Assembly: GCA_963676415.1 (NCBI GenBank)
Contig: OY781097.1
Location: 2,976,001 to 3,040,000, forward strand
Direction: 5' to 3'
DNA: 64,000 bases
Source: G963662905 sp963676415
GTDB lineage: Bacteria; Bacteroidota; Bacteroidia; Bacteroidales; WRLA01
Shown here: positions 16,255-25,997 of the stretch, one piece after another
Layout: each line of letters opens with the position of its first letter
Numbering within the stretch: position 1 is the stretch's first letter
The notes under the pieces: generated by a model
What the model was told of the DNA's origin: nothing
Seen by the model: the letters and a program-made list of their open reading frames with translations, nothing else
Database searches by the model: none
Translations under genes and position numbers: made by a program

Positions 16255-17672
16255 TTATTGCCGTACCAGCTTAACCGTATGCGTATTGGACAGGTTTTCG
16301 CTCATTTTGGCACGTTCAGCGTAATCGACCAAGTCGAGCATAACTACTCTTCTTTCTTCATCTGAATTTTCATCGCCATTGCTTACATAAAGGGTGTTTT
16401 TGGTTAATGCCATATCGCTTGATTTAAAATCGACCAATTCCATTTCATCGAGGATTTCCTGCATGGCATATTTGTCTTCGATTTCAATTTCATTTAGTTG
16501 CAGGTCAAATACATCGAGTGTGTGCCCCTGATGATTGGAAAGTGCATAAACAATACTGCCATCGCAAATAAGCTGCTGGTAGTTTCTTACTTTCGTTTTT
16601 TCAGTTTTGCATATATAGCTGAGATTCTTCGCGCCCCTGTCTGATGTAGGATTAATAGCATAGGACTCAATCCAGTAATAACCGTCTTTGTCAGAGCAGG
16701 ATACAAAAAGCAATTGTTTTTCATTGGGCTCAATGCATAATCCATGTAATTCATGGCAGTCGTTGTGCTTTATCTTGACTTTATCAATTTTGTCTTTCCC
16801 TTGATTTGGATAAAACTTGCCGATATACACCATTTTATCATTGGAATTCATATAGATGTATTCATTGGCAGCAGCTCCCTGTCTTGGATTTGCGCCCACA
16901 GCAGTTGCGAGGTGCGATGTAATATTGGTTGCACCCTGATCAATATTTGTGGCATAGTAGGAGCGCACTTCGGCAAGGCTTTTTTTAAATAAATGTACGA
17001 AGTCTCCGTCGGAGGAAGCCGTTCCGTTATTTTCCTGGAATACCAGATCGGAACCTTCTGAACCAACGGCATCTGATGCAAAAATGGTGCTGTCCACTTG
17101 TGTAATATCCGGATCGTCAGGATCTAATGGCAAGGAGCCGTCTTCCCGTAGTTTGATGCTGATTGCATCATAGTGACCATTGCTGAGTTTGGCCAGTACA
17201 TAAAGTTTGTTGTTTCCAATATCCAGACCACGTGTGTCGCGGCAACGGGCGCTGGAAATGCCGTATTTTACGATTTTTTGGCGACGGTTTTTAGGATTAA
17301 AGTAGCAAGACCTTTACTTTCATTGGTGCTTTTTGCATTTGTTCCAAATGGGGTAACAAAGCTGTATACAATATTGCCGCCATCATCAAGTGAAAAATGA
17401 TGCGCTACATTATTATAAGTAGTAAACTGAAACTGTTTTTTTTCGTCGAGGATACGTTTTTTTATATGATAGTAATAATTGATCCCGTTTACAATAAAAG
17501 CAGTATCGCCAAGTTCCAGTTTAAAATTTCCATCTTCGCTGGCATAAGTGCCATAAAGCTCAGTAGAAAAGCTACTTGGGTCTTCTGTTTCATTGTCATC
17601 GTCCTTGTCGCAGGAAACAAGAGCAAAAGCTGCAAATACCAGCAGGCTTATGCATAGTTTTAGATTTTTCAT
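16255..17672 (-). pseudogene. Secreted lipoprotein gene split by a one-base frameshift
   Basis: Reading from ATG 17672, a lipoprotein signal (ALVSC, Cys about 21) and 134 codons end at a TAA at 17268. From the A6 run just before it (T6 on the plus strand, about 17273-17278), the -1 frame continues without a stop as IVKYGISSARCRDTRGLDIGN and runs to 16255. One extra A would give one protein of about 472 aa. The downstream part has repeated short beta-like blocks (YIYMNSNDKMVYIGKF, KQLLFVSCSDKDGYYW, GSIVYALSNHQGH, NTLYVSNGD), suggestive of a beta-propeller. No family recognised. It is either a young pseudogene, a base-calling error or, less likely, frameshift expression. Confidence 0.75.
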
Positions 17673-17756
17673 AATATTTTCTTTTTGATTGGCAACGTAA
17701 AGTTAATAAATTTCCATTAGCTTGGTAAGAAGAGGTGGGTTTTTTGAATATTTATT

Positions 17757-18092
17757 GGTTCTACTAGGAATTTCGTGGGTAACAATAATGTTTAAAAATA
17801 ATATGGAGATATTTATTAATAAACTATTGATCCCTAACAGATTCCTCCCTTCACAAAGCCTTAATCACTTCGTTTGGCTTTGTTCCTGTCGGAATGACGC
17901 TGTTTATTAGGTGTTTAAGGCAAATGCGGCGAGGACACAATAGTATATTTGAAAGACGTCCTCGCCGCATTTGCCTCCTGACTTCATAAAAACGCGTCAT
18001 TCCGACAAAGTTTTCCGAAGAATGAGGAAACTTTGGAGGAATCTGTTTGAAATAGCATTCTAATTTCTTTCCACGAAATTCCGTGTGGAACC
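17757..18092. repeat. 336-bp intergenic element of four nested inverted repeats
   Basis: From outside to inside: 17757-17778 with 18071-18092 (GGTTC..AC..GGAATTTCGTGG), 17836-17848 with 18035-18047 (AACAGATTCCTCC), 17888-17900 with 17994-18006 (GTCGGAATGACGC), and a perfect 18-bp pair 17919-17936 with 17958-17975 (GGCAAATGCGGCGAGGAC). The first 94 bp recur at 31503-31595 and its outer arm again at 39467-39490 and 59087-59103. There is no ORF. It looks like a non-autonomous, MITE- or REP-like element. Confidence 0.85.
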
Positions 18093-18143
18093 TATTTATT
18101 TAATATTTAAGCTTTTATCATATTAATACGGCACTACAAAATA

Positions 18144-18181
18144 AAAAAATCCCCGAATGATAAGTTCATTCAGGGATTTTT
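18144..18181 (-). terminator. Terminator of the PorT-type barrel gene
   Basis: Stem AAATCCCCGAATGA/TTCATTCAGGGATTT with one wobble on the minus-strand RNA and a T-run on that strand, 22 nt behind the stop at 18203. Confidence 0.8.
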
Positions 18182-18202
18182 AATAAGCATAAAATGTTTT
18201 TT

Positions 18203-18898
18203 CTATAATCCAATGCCTAAACCAGCATAAAATGTCCAAACATGATGCTTGAAAGAAATGTCTTGCATTTCATACGTTGTTCTATAATCATCAGTATAAA
18301 TCTCGCTCATCCCCATTGTATAGCGTGCGCCTCCCATCAAGTAAACCGGGCCTAAGCCAAGTTGTATGCCTGCGCCCAGCATTAATCCAAAATCTGTGCT
18401 TTTTAGATTGTCTTTTACATCTTCTTCCTCTGATTGTGGAATTTCTACACCTTCAGTAAGTGAAGCTTTATTTTTGGCATTTAATAGAAAACTTGCATAG
18501 GGGCCTGCTTCTGCATATAGAAACAAGAGTTTGGCTTTTAATAGAGCCGGGACAGTTAAGTAATTGTATTCCATATTCAATTCGAGAGGGATTTGAATGT
18601 CTTCGTAGGTGAAAAGGTAGTCAAGTTTTGTTCCCCTTGGATCATAATTAACTTCAAATTGCAGGTCAAGGATCATTGGAACAAGTTTGGCTTTGTAAAA
18701 AAGGCCATAAGTCATATTGGAGGCTGTACCCAAGGCGGCAGCCGGAACAGTTTCCCCATTAATAACAATATTGTCACCACTTACGCCAATGGTACTTAAA
18801 TTATAGCCGATTTTCGGCCCGAATTTCTGCGCAGTTGCGTTTTGCGAGAAAGCGAACAATGCCACGAGGGCAAATGCGATTGTGTAAATTCTTTTCAT
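18203..18898 (-). CDS. Outer membrane beta-barrel protein (PorT-like)
   Basis: Small barrel of 231 aa with the start at 18898 (MKRIYTIAF), which gives a clean signal peptide ending NATAQKFG; the in-frame ATG at 18925 would add nine polar residues. The mature part begins with the KFGPKIGYNLST pattern typical of PF13568-type (PorT family) barrels, has alternating hydrophobic strands (FLYAEAGPYASFLL, FGLMLGAGIQLGLG, VYLMGGARYTMGM) and ends FYAGLGIGL. Members of this family are very diverse outer-membrane proteins of mostly unknown function. It is a single-gene unit between two terminators. Confidence 0.78.
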   Translation of the reverse strand: MKRIYTIAFALVALFAFSQNATAQKFGPKIGYNLSTIGVSGDNIVINGETVPAAALGTASNMTYGLFYKAKLVPMILDLQFEVNYDPRGTKLDYLFTYEDIQIPLELNMEYNYLTVPALLKAKLLFLYAEAGPYASFLLNAKNKASLTEGVEIPQSEEEDVKDNLKSTDFGLMLGAGIQLGLGPVYLMGGARYTMGMSEIYTDDYRTTYEMQDISFKHHVWTFYAGLGIGL

Positions 18899-18953
18899 AG
18901 CTCTGTGTTTTTGTGTTGTTGTCAAATATACGTATTTATTCCAAAGATAATAT

Positions 18954-18980
18954 AAAAGCCGACCATTAATGCCGGCTTTT
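18954..18980 (-). terminator. Terminator of the aconitase gene
   Basis: Stem AAAAGCCGAC/ATGCCGGCTTTT with one wobble; the plus-strand A-run gives a T-run on the minus strand. Confidence 0.8.
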
Positions 18981-19039
18981 CCATAAGTGCTTTTAGAATT
19001 ATTATAAGTGCAGTGTTATTATAAATAAGTGCAAATGAA

Positions 19040-21304
19040 TTATACGCCCAGCTGTTTAATCAGGTTGAGTGCGCTTCCTGCTTTAAACCATTCAATCTGG
19101 TTTTCGTTGTAGGAGTGCTGCACCGCAAATTCATCCGAACTGCCATCGGCATGATCCAATCTTACCGTGAGTTTTTTGCCCGGCGCAAAGCGGCTCAGTT
19201 CCAAAATACTGATGGTATCATCTTCGCGGATTTTTTCATAATCATCTTTGTGCACAAATGTTAAGGCCAGCATGCCTTGCTTTTTAAGGTTTGTTTCGTG
19301 GATTCGTGCAAAGGATTTCACCAGTACCACTTTAACGCCGAGGTTTCTGGGTTCCATGGCTGCATGTTCACGTGAGCTTCCTTCGCCATAGTTTTCATCA
19401 CCCACCACAATGCTGGCAATTTCAGCTTTTTGATATGCCCTTGCCGAATCCGGCACTGCCATCACTTCTTTGTTGAGCTGATTGACAACCTCATTGGTTT
19501 TTTCGTTAAAGGCGTTTACGGCACCAATAAGCAGGTTGTTGGAAATATTATCGAGATGTCCTCTGTAGCGCAGCCAGGGGCCGGCCATACTGATATGGTC
19601 AGTAGTGCATTTTCCTATGGCTTTGATCAGGAGTTTCATGCCTTCAATGTCTTTGCCATCCCAGGCAGGGAAAGGTGTAAGTAATTGAAGACGATCACTT
19701 TCAGGGTTTACAACTACTTCAACATTTGATCCGTCCTTGGCAGGGGCCAGATAGCCGTTATCCCCAACATCAAAGCCTTTTTCAGGAAGTTCGATGCCTT
19801 TGGGCTCGTCCAACATGACTTTTTCGCCATTTTTATTGATAAGTTTATCAGTCAAAGGGTTGAAATCCAGTCTTCCGGCAATGGCGTATGCAGTAACGAT
19901 TTCCGGACTGGCCACAAAACCGTGTGTATTTGGGTTCCCGTCATTCCGCTTGGCAAAGTTCCTGTTGAAGGAAGTCATAATGGAATTGCGTTTGCCTTTA
20001 TCGGCATCGTGCCGCGCCCATTGGCCGATACAGGGGCCGCAGGCATTGGCCAGCACCACACCACCGATTTTCTCGAAAGTGTCGAGCAGCCCATCGCGTT
20101 CAACAGTATATCGAACTTGTTCCGATCCCGGAGTTACCGTGTATTCAGATTTAACTTCCAGGTTTTTATCCATTGCCTGACGCGCCACAGAAGCAGCCCT
20201 TGAAATATCTTCATAAGATGAATTGGTACAGCTTCCAATCAATCCTACTTCGAGCTCAAGAGGCCAGTTGTTCTTTTTGGCTTCTTCTGCAAATTTGGAA
20301 ACCGGTGTAGCCAAATCGGGTGTAAAGGGGCCGTTGATATGCGGTTCCAATTCTGAAAGGTTGATTTCGATCAGTTCATCGAAATATTTATCAGGATTTT
20401 CGTAAACTTCGGGATCACCGCTCAGATTGGCTTTTTCAGCATCGGCCATAGCAGCAATTTCAGCGCGTTCGGTTGCCCTGAGGTATTCCGACATTTTGGA
20501 GTCATAACTAAAAATGGAAGTTGTAGCACCAATTTCTGCGCCCATATTACAAATAGTTCCTTTTCCGGTGGCGGAAATACTCTCGGCTCCCGGTCCAAAA
20601 TATTCTACAATGGCACCTGTTCCACCTTTAACCGTGAGAATTCCGGCAACTTTCAGGATAACGTCTTTGGCGCTTGTCCAGCCATTCATCTTACCGGTCA
20701 GTTTCACGCCAATAAGTTTCGGGAATTTAAGTTCCCAGGGCATTCCTGCCATCACATCCACAGCATCGGCACCGCCAACACCAATGGCAATCATGCCCAA
20801 ACCACCTGCATTTACGGTATGCGAATCGGTTCCGATCATCATCCCGCCGGGGAAAGCATAATTTTCCAAAACAACCTGATGGATAATTCCTGCACCGGGC
20901 TTCCAAAATCCGATCCCGTATTTGTTGGAAACAGATTCGAGGAAATTAAAGACTTCATTGTTACTGCTTAACGCATTTTTCAGGTCCTTACTTGCGCCTT
21001 CTTTGGCGAGAATTAGATGGTCGCAATGTACGGTAGAGGGTACGGCAACTTTCTTTTTCCCGGCCTGCATAAATTGCAATAAGGCCATCTGTGCAGTGGC
21101 GTCCTGCATGGCCACGCGGTCGGGACGAAAGTCAACGTATGATTCAGAACGCGCAAAAGGTTCTTTGGGCAAATTGCCATCTAAGTGGGCGTAAAGGATC
21201 TTTTCGGTAAGGCTCATCGGCTTGTTGAGCAACTTGCGGGCTTTTGTGATTTTTTCAGCCATTTGGGCGTAATGTGCCCGGATCATGTCAATGTCGAATG
21301 TCAT
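19040..21304 (-). CDS. Aconitate hydratase (mitochondrial type)
   Basis: Converts citrate to isocitrate through cis-aconitate in the TCA cycle using a labile 4Fe-4S cluster. Length (754 aa) matches the mitochondrial-type enzyme. Cluster ligands are visible in GSCTNSSYEDISRAA and NACGPCIGQW; other family motifs are the PSTVHCDH and IGTDSHTVNAGGLG segments and the swivel-domain GEGSSREHAA motif. Usual symbols are acnA or aco, but I leave it open because of the subfamily. It is followed by its own terminator, and the acyl-CoA ligase gene is 75 nt upstream on the same strand. Confidence 0.96.
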   Translation of the reverse strand: MTFDIDMIRAHYAQMAEKITKARKLLNKPMSLTEKILYAHLDGNLPKEPFARSESYVDFRPDRVAMQDATAQMALLQFMQAGKKKVAVPSTVHCDHLILAKEGASKDLKNALSSNNEVFNFLESVSNKYGIGFWKPGAGIIHQVVLENYAFPGGMMIGTDSHTVNAGGLGMIAIGVGGADAVDVMAGMPWELKFPKLIGVKLTGKMNGWTSAKDVILKVAGILTVKGGTGAIVEYFGPGAESISATGKGTICNMGAEIGATTSIFSYDSKMSEYLRATERAEIAAMADAEKANLSGDPEVYENPDKYFDELIEINLSELEPHINGPFTPDLATPVSKFAEEAKKNNWPLELEVGLIGSCTNSSYEDISRAASVARQAMDKNLEVKSEYTVTPGSEQVRYTVERDGLLDTFEKIGGVVLANACGPCIGQWARHDADKGKRNSIMTSFNRNFAKRNDGNPNTHGFVASPEIVTAYAIAGRLDFNPLTDKLINKNGEKVMLDEPKGIELPEKGFDVGDNGYLAPAKDGSNVEVVVNPESDRLQLLTPFPAWDGKDIEGMKLLIKAIGKCTTDHISMAGPWLRYRGHLDNISNNLLIGAVNAFNEKTNEVVNQLNKEVMAVPDSARAYQKAEIASIVVGDENYGEGSSREHAAMEPRNLGVKVVLVKSFARIHETNLKKQGMLALTFVHKDDYEKIREDDTISILELSRFAPGKKLTVRLDHADGSSDEFAVQHSYNENQIEWFKAGSALNLIKQLGV

Positions 21305-21379
21305 AATTTAATGCTTTTTGAAAAAATCAACAACCAAAGAACGAAAAGGTTTTGAAAGATGGGAAATATCGCTTCCGAC

Positions 21380-23179
21380 TTAATCTTTCAGGAGAAGTTT
21401 GTCGCTGTTCTTGTAGATGTCGTGCAATAAATCTTCATATTTCCGGTAAATGAAGTTTCTTTTAAGTTTTAGGGTAGGGCTGAGTTCTCCCGTTTGCGGT
21501 CCCCATTCTTCGGATACAAGCCTAAAACGTTTGATTTGTTCGTGCTGGGACAGTTTTCTGTTCACTTGGGCAACTTCTTTCTGAAATCGTTTCATCACAG
21601 CAGGGATTGTGATCATTTCTTCGTTATCGCGATAATGGACTTTGTGCTTGGATGCCCAAAAATGTAAATGGTTAAAATTAGGGCTGATCAGCGCGCTGGC
21701 AAATTTTTCATTTTCGCCAACAACCATTACCTGTTCAATAAAAATGGATTCACGGAACTTGTTCTCAATAATTTGAGGAGCAATGTATTTTCCGGCAGAA
21801 AGTTTGAATATTTCTTTCTTTCTGTCGGTGATTTTGAGGAATTTGCCTTCATCCAGATATCCGACATCGCCTGTATGGAAATAGCCATCATCATCAATTA
21901 CCGTGGCCGTATATTCGGGGTCTTTATAATAACCTTTCATCAGGTTAGAACCCTTTGCCAGGATTTCGCCGTCTTCCGCAATTTTTACATCTACATGCTC
22001 CAGAATGGGCCCCACAGTTCCAAATTTCAGGTTGGGATATTCGGCATGGCTCACAGCGATTACCGGGCTTGTTTCTGTAAGGCCGTATCCTTCCATGACT
22101 CTCATCCCGGCGCACCAAAACAATCGTGCCAAACGGGGCTGCAAAGCGGAACCTCCTGATACAATGATTTTCACATTTCCACCCAGTGCTTCACGCCATT
22201 TGCTGTAAACTAATTTGTCGTACATCTTGCGCCGAAATTCATACCAAGGGCCATTGGCTTTGTTGAGTTCAAACTTAAGCGCGATATCGATAGCACGGAA
22301 GTAAATTTTCTTTTTTATGCCACTAAGATCTTTCCCGGATGCCACAAGTTTGTCGTAAATTTTTTCGAGAAGGCGTGGCACAGTATTAAATCCGTCAACT
22401 TTCAGCTCCTTGATGTCGGTTGTTATGGTACCCAAACTTTCGGCATAGTAAATACTAACTCCAAGGTACTGGAAATGAAGGTTCATCATGCGTTCATAAA
22501 CATGACATAGGGGCAGGAAACTCAGGATGCGGTTTTCATGTTTCAGTGGCTGTACTTTTGAAGTACTGATGAAATTGCTTACCAGGTTTTTGTGGGAAAG
22601 CATAACACCTTTTGGGGTTCCTGTTGTCCCGGAAGTGTAAATGATTGTGAGTAGGTCTTCTTCTGTGATTTCCTTTTTGGTTTGCTCCAGCTGTTCTTGG
22701 TGTTTATCTTTTACACGGGTGCCCAAAGCGTAAAGCTCTTCAAAATTTGTAAGGTTTTCAACGGCGTTTACAGAGAAAGCTTCTTTGATTTTAGTTGTCT
22801 TTTCAACCGCCGGTTTTATTTTACGGTAAAGGAATTTATCGGCAACAATTATACAGCTTGCATCGGAGTGTTCCAATATATGTGTATAATCATCAAGTGA
22901 TATGGTTGGATAGACCGGAACATGTACAATACCAACCATTGAAAGTGCCATATCGATGAAGTTCCATTCCGGCCTGTTGGTGATGACGGTTACGATTTTA
23001 TCACCGCGTTTATAGCCTTTTTCCATCAGGGCATAGCTTAAAAGCTCTGCTTTTTCTTTGTATTGCTGTGCATTATAAAGCACCCATTGATTGTCTTTTT
23101 TTCCGGCCAGTACATCATTTTTTGAGGAATACTTTTCCTGATACTGATCCAACAGGTCAAATGTTCTGGTAATTTCCAT
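21380..23179 (-). CDS. Long-chain fatty acid-CoA ligase (AMP-forming)
   Basis: Adenylate-forming enzyme of 599 aa that activates fatty acids to acyl-CoA with ATP. The AMP-binding P-loop is YTSGTTGTPKGVMLSH; EGYGLTETSP is the A5 motif, GYFHTGDVG the A7 motif and DRKKEIFKLSAGKYIAP the A8/hinge region. It has the length and the LSHxxL..N pattern of the FadD15/long-chain group common in Bacteroidota. With a FadL-type transporter elsewhere in the window it fits fatty acid uptake, but the two loci are 18 kb apart. A TACATTTG -7 box precedes it. Confidence 0.93.
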   Translation of the reverse strand: MEITRTFDLLDQYQEKYSSKNDVLAGKKDNQWVLYNAQQYKEKAELLSYALMEKGYKRGDKIVTVITNRPEWNFIDMALSMVGIVHVPVYPTISLDDYTHILEHSDASCIIVADKFLYRKIKPAVEKTTKIKEAFSVNAVENLTNFEELYALGTRVKDKHQEQLEQTKKEITEEDLLTIIYTSGTTGTPKGVMLSHKNLVSNFISTSKVQPLKHENRILSFLPLCHVYERMMNLHFQYLGVSIYYAESLGTITTDIKELKVDGFNTVPRLLEKIYDKLVASGKDLSGIKKKIYFRAIDIALKFELNKANGPWYEFRRKMYDKLVYSKWREALGGNVKIIVSGGSALQPRLARLFWCAGMRVMEGYGLTETSPVIAVSHAEYPNLKFGTVGPILEHVDVKIAEDGEILAKGSNLMKGYYKDPEYTATVIDDDGYFHTGDVGYLDEGKFLKITDRKKEIFKLSAGKYIAPQIIENKFRESIFIEQVMVVGENEKFASALISPNFNHLHFWASKHKVHYRDNEEMITIPAVMKRFQKEVAQVNRKLSQHEQIKRFRLVSEEWGPQTGELSPTLKLKRNFIYRKYEDLLHDIYKNSDKLLLKD

Positions 23180-23247
23180 GCCAATAAAATTTAATAAATA
23201 ATTGAATTACACTGGCATGATGGTTTTGCCTTTGTAAAACAAGTTTG

Positions 23248-23255
23248 CAAATGTA
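23248..23255 (-). promoter_or_regulatory. -7 box TACATTTG upstream of the acyl-CoA ligase
   Basis: On the minus strand this matches TAnnTTTG; transcription would start near 23241, about 60 nt before the ATG. No good -33 box was found. Confidence 0.45.
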
Positions 23256-23377
23256 CAAAATACCGGAAAACGCATTGTTAAGCTAATATTGATCCTCCTT
23301 TGGCCGTGTTGATTGGGATGAGGTGAAAAAAAACAGCATTCCGGGATTTTTTGGGTCGCTTCCAAGCTTTTTTTCCC

Positions 23378-23385
23378 TATATTTG
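23378..23385 (+). promoter_or_regulatory. -7 box TATATTTG upstream of ugd
   Basis: Match to TAnnTTTG, 36 nt before the ugd ATG. A TTTG at 23350-23353 is 24 nt upstream, a little more than the usual 19-21. Confidence 0.5.
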
Positions 23386-23421
23386 ACCAAAACCTAATGT
23401 TCAAACTAAAAATCTAATGTT

Positions 23422-24744
23422 ATGAAAGTTTCTATCGTTGGAACGGGCTATGTTGGTCTGGTAACCGGAACTTGTTTCGCTGAAGTGGGTATTGATGTTA
23501 CCTGCGTTGATATTGATGAGAAAAAAATTGAAAACCTGAAAAATGGTATTATCCCCATTTGGGAACCCGGTCTGGAGCCTATGGTTAAACGTAATGTTGA
23601 AAAAGGCCGGCTGAAATTTACTACCAAACTTTCCGATACACTCGATGAGTGTGATGTAGTCTTCAGTGCGGTAGGAACTCCTCCGGATGAAGACGGTTCA
23701 GCAGACCTTCAGTATGTTATTGCTGTTGCACGCGAAGTGGGGCGCAATATGAAAGACTATGTCTTGATCGTGACCAAAAGTACGGTTCCGGTAGGAACAG
23801 CAGAAAAAGTACGCGCAGCTATTCAGGATGAGCTTGATAAACGCGGAGTTGATATTCCTTTTGATGTGTCCAGTAACCCGGAATTCCTCAAAGAAGGTGA
23901 TGCTGTAAATGACTTCCTGAAGCCCGATCGCATTGTGGTAGGAACAGACTCAGAGCGTGCACAAAAGATATTTACACGCCTCTATAAACCATTTACAATG
24001 AACGGACATCCCGTAATTTTTATGGATATCGTTTCTGCTGAAATGACTAAATATGCCGCAAACTCTATGCTGGCTACTAAAATCAGCTTTATGAACGATG
24101 TGGCCAACCTTTGTGAAATTGTGGGTGCCGATGTGAATATGGTGCGTAAAGGTATTGGCTCTGACAGCCGTATTGGAAAGAAATTCATCTATCCCGGTAT
24201 CGGATATGGCGGTTCCTGCTTCCCAAAAGATGTGAAAGCACTGATCCGTACCGCCGACGAATGGGGCTATAGTATGCGTATCCTCAAAGCGGTTGAAGAT
24301 GTGAACGAAGATCAGAAATCCGTGCTCTACAACAAAGTTGCCAAATATTATAATAATGATCTGAAAGGCAAAAATATTGCACTTTGGGGACTTTCTTTCA
24401 AGCCGCAAACCGATGATATGCGCGAAGCACCCGCACTTGTCCTGATTAAAAAATTAACCGAGGCCGGAGCAAATGTTACCGCATACGATCCTGTTGCTAT
24501 GGAAGAATCAGAACGTCGTATCGGCGATAAAGTGAAGTATTCCAATGATCAGTATGACGCGCTTATTGATGCTGATGCGCTCCTGATCGCAACCGAATGG
24601 CCTGAATTCAAATTCCCGAATTTCAGAGTAATGAAAAAGCTTATGGCCAAAGCTGCAATTTTTGATGGCAGGAATATTTATGATGCAAAAGAACTTGAAG
24701 GCGAGTTTGATTATTTCTGCATCGGTCTTAAAAACGAAAAATAG
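23422..24744 (+). CDS. ugd: UDP-glucose 6-dehydrogenase
   Basis: Oxidises UDP-glucose to UDP-glucuronate with two NAD+. The N-terminal Rossmann motif is GTGYVGLVTGTCFAEVG; the catalytic cysteine lies in GIGYGGSCFPKDVKAL; SSNPEFLKEGDAV and the C-terminal domain (GLSFKPQTDDMREAPAL) complete the family pattern. Length of 440 aa is normal. The next gene, uxs, uses its product, so the pair makes UDP-xylose; a terminator between them suggests separate or attenuated transcription. Confidence 0.96.
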   Translation: MKVSIVGTGYVGLVTGTCFAEVGIDVTCVDIDEKKIENLKNGIIPIWEPGLEPMVKRNVEKGRLKFTTKLSDTLDECDVVFSAVGTPPDEDGSADLQYVIAVAREVGRNMKDYVLIVTKSTVPVGTAEKVRAAIQDELDKRGVDIPFDVSSNPEFLKEGDAVNDFLKPDRIVVGTDSERAQKIFTRLYKPFTMNGHPVIFMDIVSAEMTKYAANSMLATKISFMNDVANLCEIVGADVNMVRKGIGSDSRIGKKFIYPGIGYGGSCFPKDVKALIRTADEWGYSMRILKAVEDVNEDQKSVLYNKVAKYYNNDLKGKNIALWGLSFKPQTDDMREAPALVLIKKLTEAGANVTAYDPVAMEESERRIGDKVKYSNDQYDALIDADALLIATEWPEFKFPNFRVMKKLMAKAAIFDGRNIYDAKELEGEFDYFCIGLKNEK

Positions 24745-24760
24745 AAATCATTAAAGATAT

Positions 24761-24801
24761 GCCGGGCATGGGCTTTTTTAGCCTCGCCCGGTTATTTTTT
24801 T
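24761..24801 (+). terminator. Terminator behind ugd
   Basis: Stem CCGGGC/GCCCGG extended by an inner GGGCT/AGCCT helix, followed by TTATTTTTTT. Confidence 0.8.
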
Positions 24802-24908
24802 GATCCGAAATATTCAGCTTAAATACCGTTGGACAGGCATTGCGCTCCTGAATTTATTTATTGCAGTTGTAGGATGATGCCCGACATACAATTAAAAACG
24901 ATACGATT

Positions 24909-25853
24909 ATGAAAAAAATATTGGTAACAGGAGGAGCCGGTTTTATTGGTTCGCATCTTTGTGAACGGCTTCTGAAAGAAGGAAATGAAGTTATTTGCCT
25001 CGATAATTACTTTACAGGCTCAAAAAGCAACATCCTTCATTTATTGGGACATCCCTATTTTGAATTGATCCGGCACGATGTTACGATGCCGTTTTTTATT
25101 GAAGTGGATGAAATCTACAATATGGCTTGTCCGGCATCACCGGTTCATTATCAATACAATCCCATTAAAACGATAAAAACATCGGTTATGGGGGCAGTGA
25201 ATATGCTCGGTTTGGCCAAACGTATCAATGCCAAAATTTTGCAGGCCAGTACCAGTGAGGTCTATGGCGACCCTCAAATTCATCCGCAAACGGAAGCATA
25301 CTGGGGGCATGTCAACCCCATTGGTACGCGCTCCTGCTACGATGAAGGAAAGCGCTGTGCCGAATCGCTTTTCATGAATTACTACCATCAAAATAATGTG
25401 CGTATTAAAATTATGCGGATTTTTAATACCTATGGGCCTAATATGCATCCGAATGATGGCCGTGTGGTATCTAATTTCATTGTACAGGCGCTTCAGGGAA
25501 AGAATATTACGATCTATGGCGATGGAAATCAAACCCGTAGTTTTCAGTATGTTGATGACCTGCTCGAAGGGGCCATGCGCCTGATGGCCACCGGTGATGA
25601 TTTTATCGGGCCAGTGAATGTGGGAAATCCCGGTGAATTTACCATTAAAGAACTTGCCGAAAAGGTTATCGGGTTAACTGGCTCAAAATCAGAACTGGTT
25701 TATGAACCGCTGCCCAGCGATGATCCAATGCAACGTCAGCCGGATATCAGCCTGGCAAAGGAAAAACTGAAGTGGGAACCTAAAGTCAAACTCGAAGAAG
25801 GTTTGGTTAAAACCATTGAATATTTTAGGAAAAAACTGGCGATCCATTATTAA
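24909..25853 (+). CDS. UDP-glucuronate decarboxylase (UDP-xylose synthase)
   Basis: Extended short-chain dehydrogenase of 314 aa that decarboxylates UDP-glucuronate to UDP-xylose with bound NAD+. It shows TGGAGFIGSHL (NAD binding), the NMACPASPVHYQ segment that is diagnostic for UXS, the TSEVYGDP motif with the catalytic Thr/Ser, YDEGKR (YxxxK) and RIFNTYGPNMHPNDGRVVSN. The upstream neighbour ugd provides the substrate. The product probably enters surface polysaccharide synthesis. Confidence 0.94.
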   Translation: MKKILVTGGAGFIGSHLCERLLKEGNEVICLDNYFTGSKSNILHLLGHPYFELIRHDVTMPFFIEVDEIYNMACPASPVHYQYNPIKTIKTSVMGAVNMLGLAKRINAKILQASTSEVYGDPQIHPQTEAYWGHVNPIGTRSCYDEGKRCAESLFMNYYHQNNVRIKIMRIFNTYGPNMHPNDGRVVSNFIVQALQGKNITIYGDGNQTRSFQYVDDLLEGAMRLMATGDDFIGPVNVGNPGEFTIKELAEKVIGLTGSKSELVYEPLPSDDPMQRQPDISLAKEKLKWEPKVKLEEGLVKTIEYFRKKLAIHY

Positions 25854-25997
25854 CCGGCCTATTCTTAAGTTACTATTTGATTAATTTTTTGTTTCTATAA
25901 AACAGCTGCGCTTCAATATCGTTCTTTGTGTCAAAGGGCATTGTAGCGGGGCTGTTGTTTGATAAAGATAAATTGTTCTGTTCTAAATTGAAAGCTT

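Noticed and set aside
17268..17290. Programmed -1 frameshifting in the split lipoprotein gene
   Set aside because: The A6 run resembles a slippery site, but there is no stimulatory structure evident and no known family of this kind uses frameshifting; an indel is the simpler explanation.
17757..18092. CRISPR array
   Set aside because: The repeats are nested inverted pairs, not regularly spaced direct repeats, and no cas genes are present.
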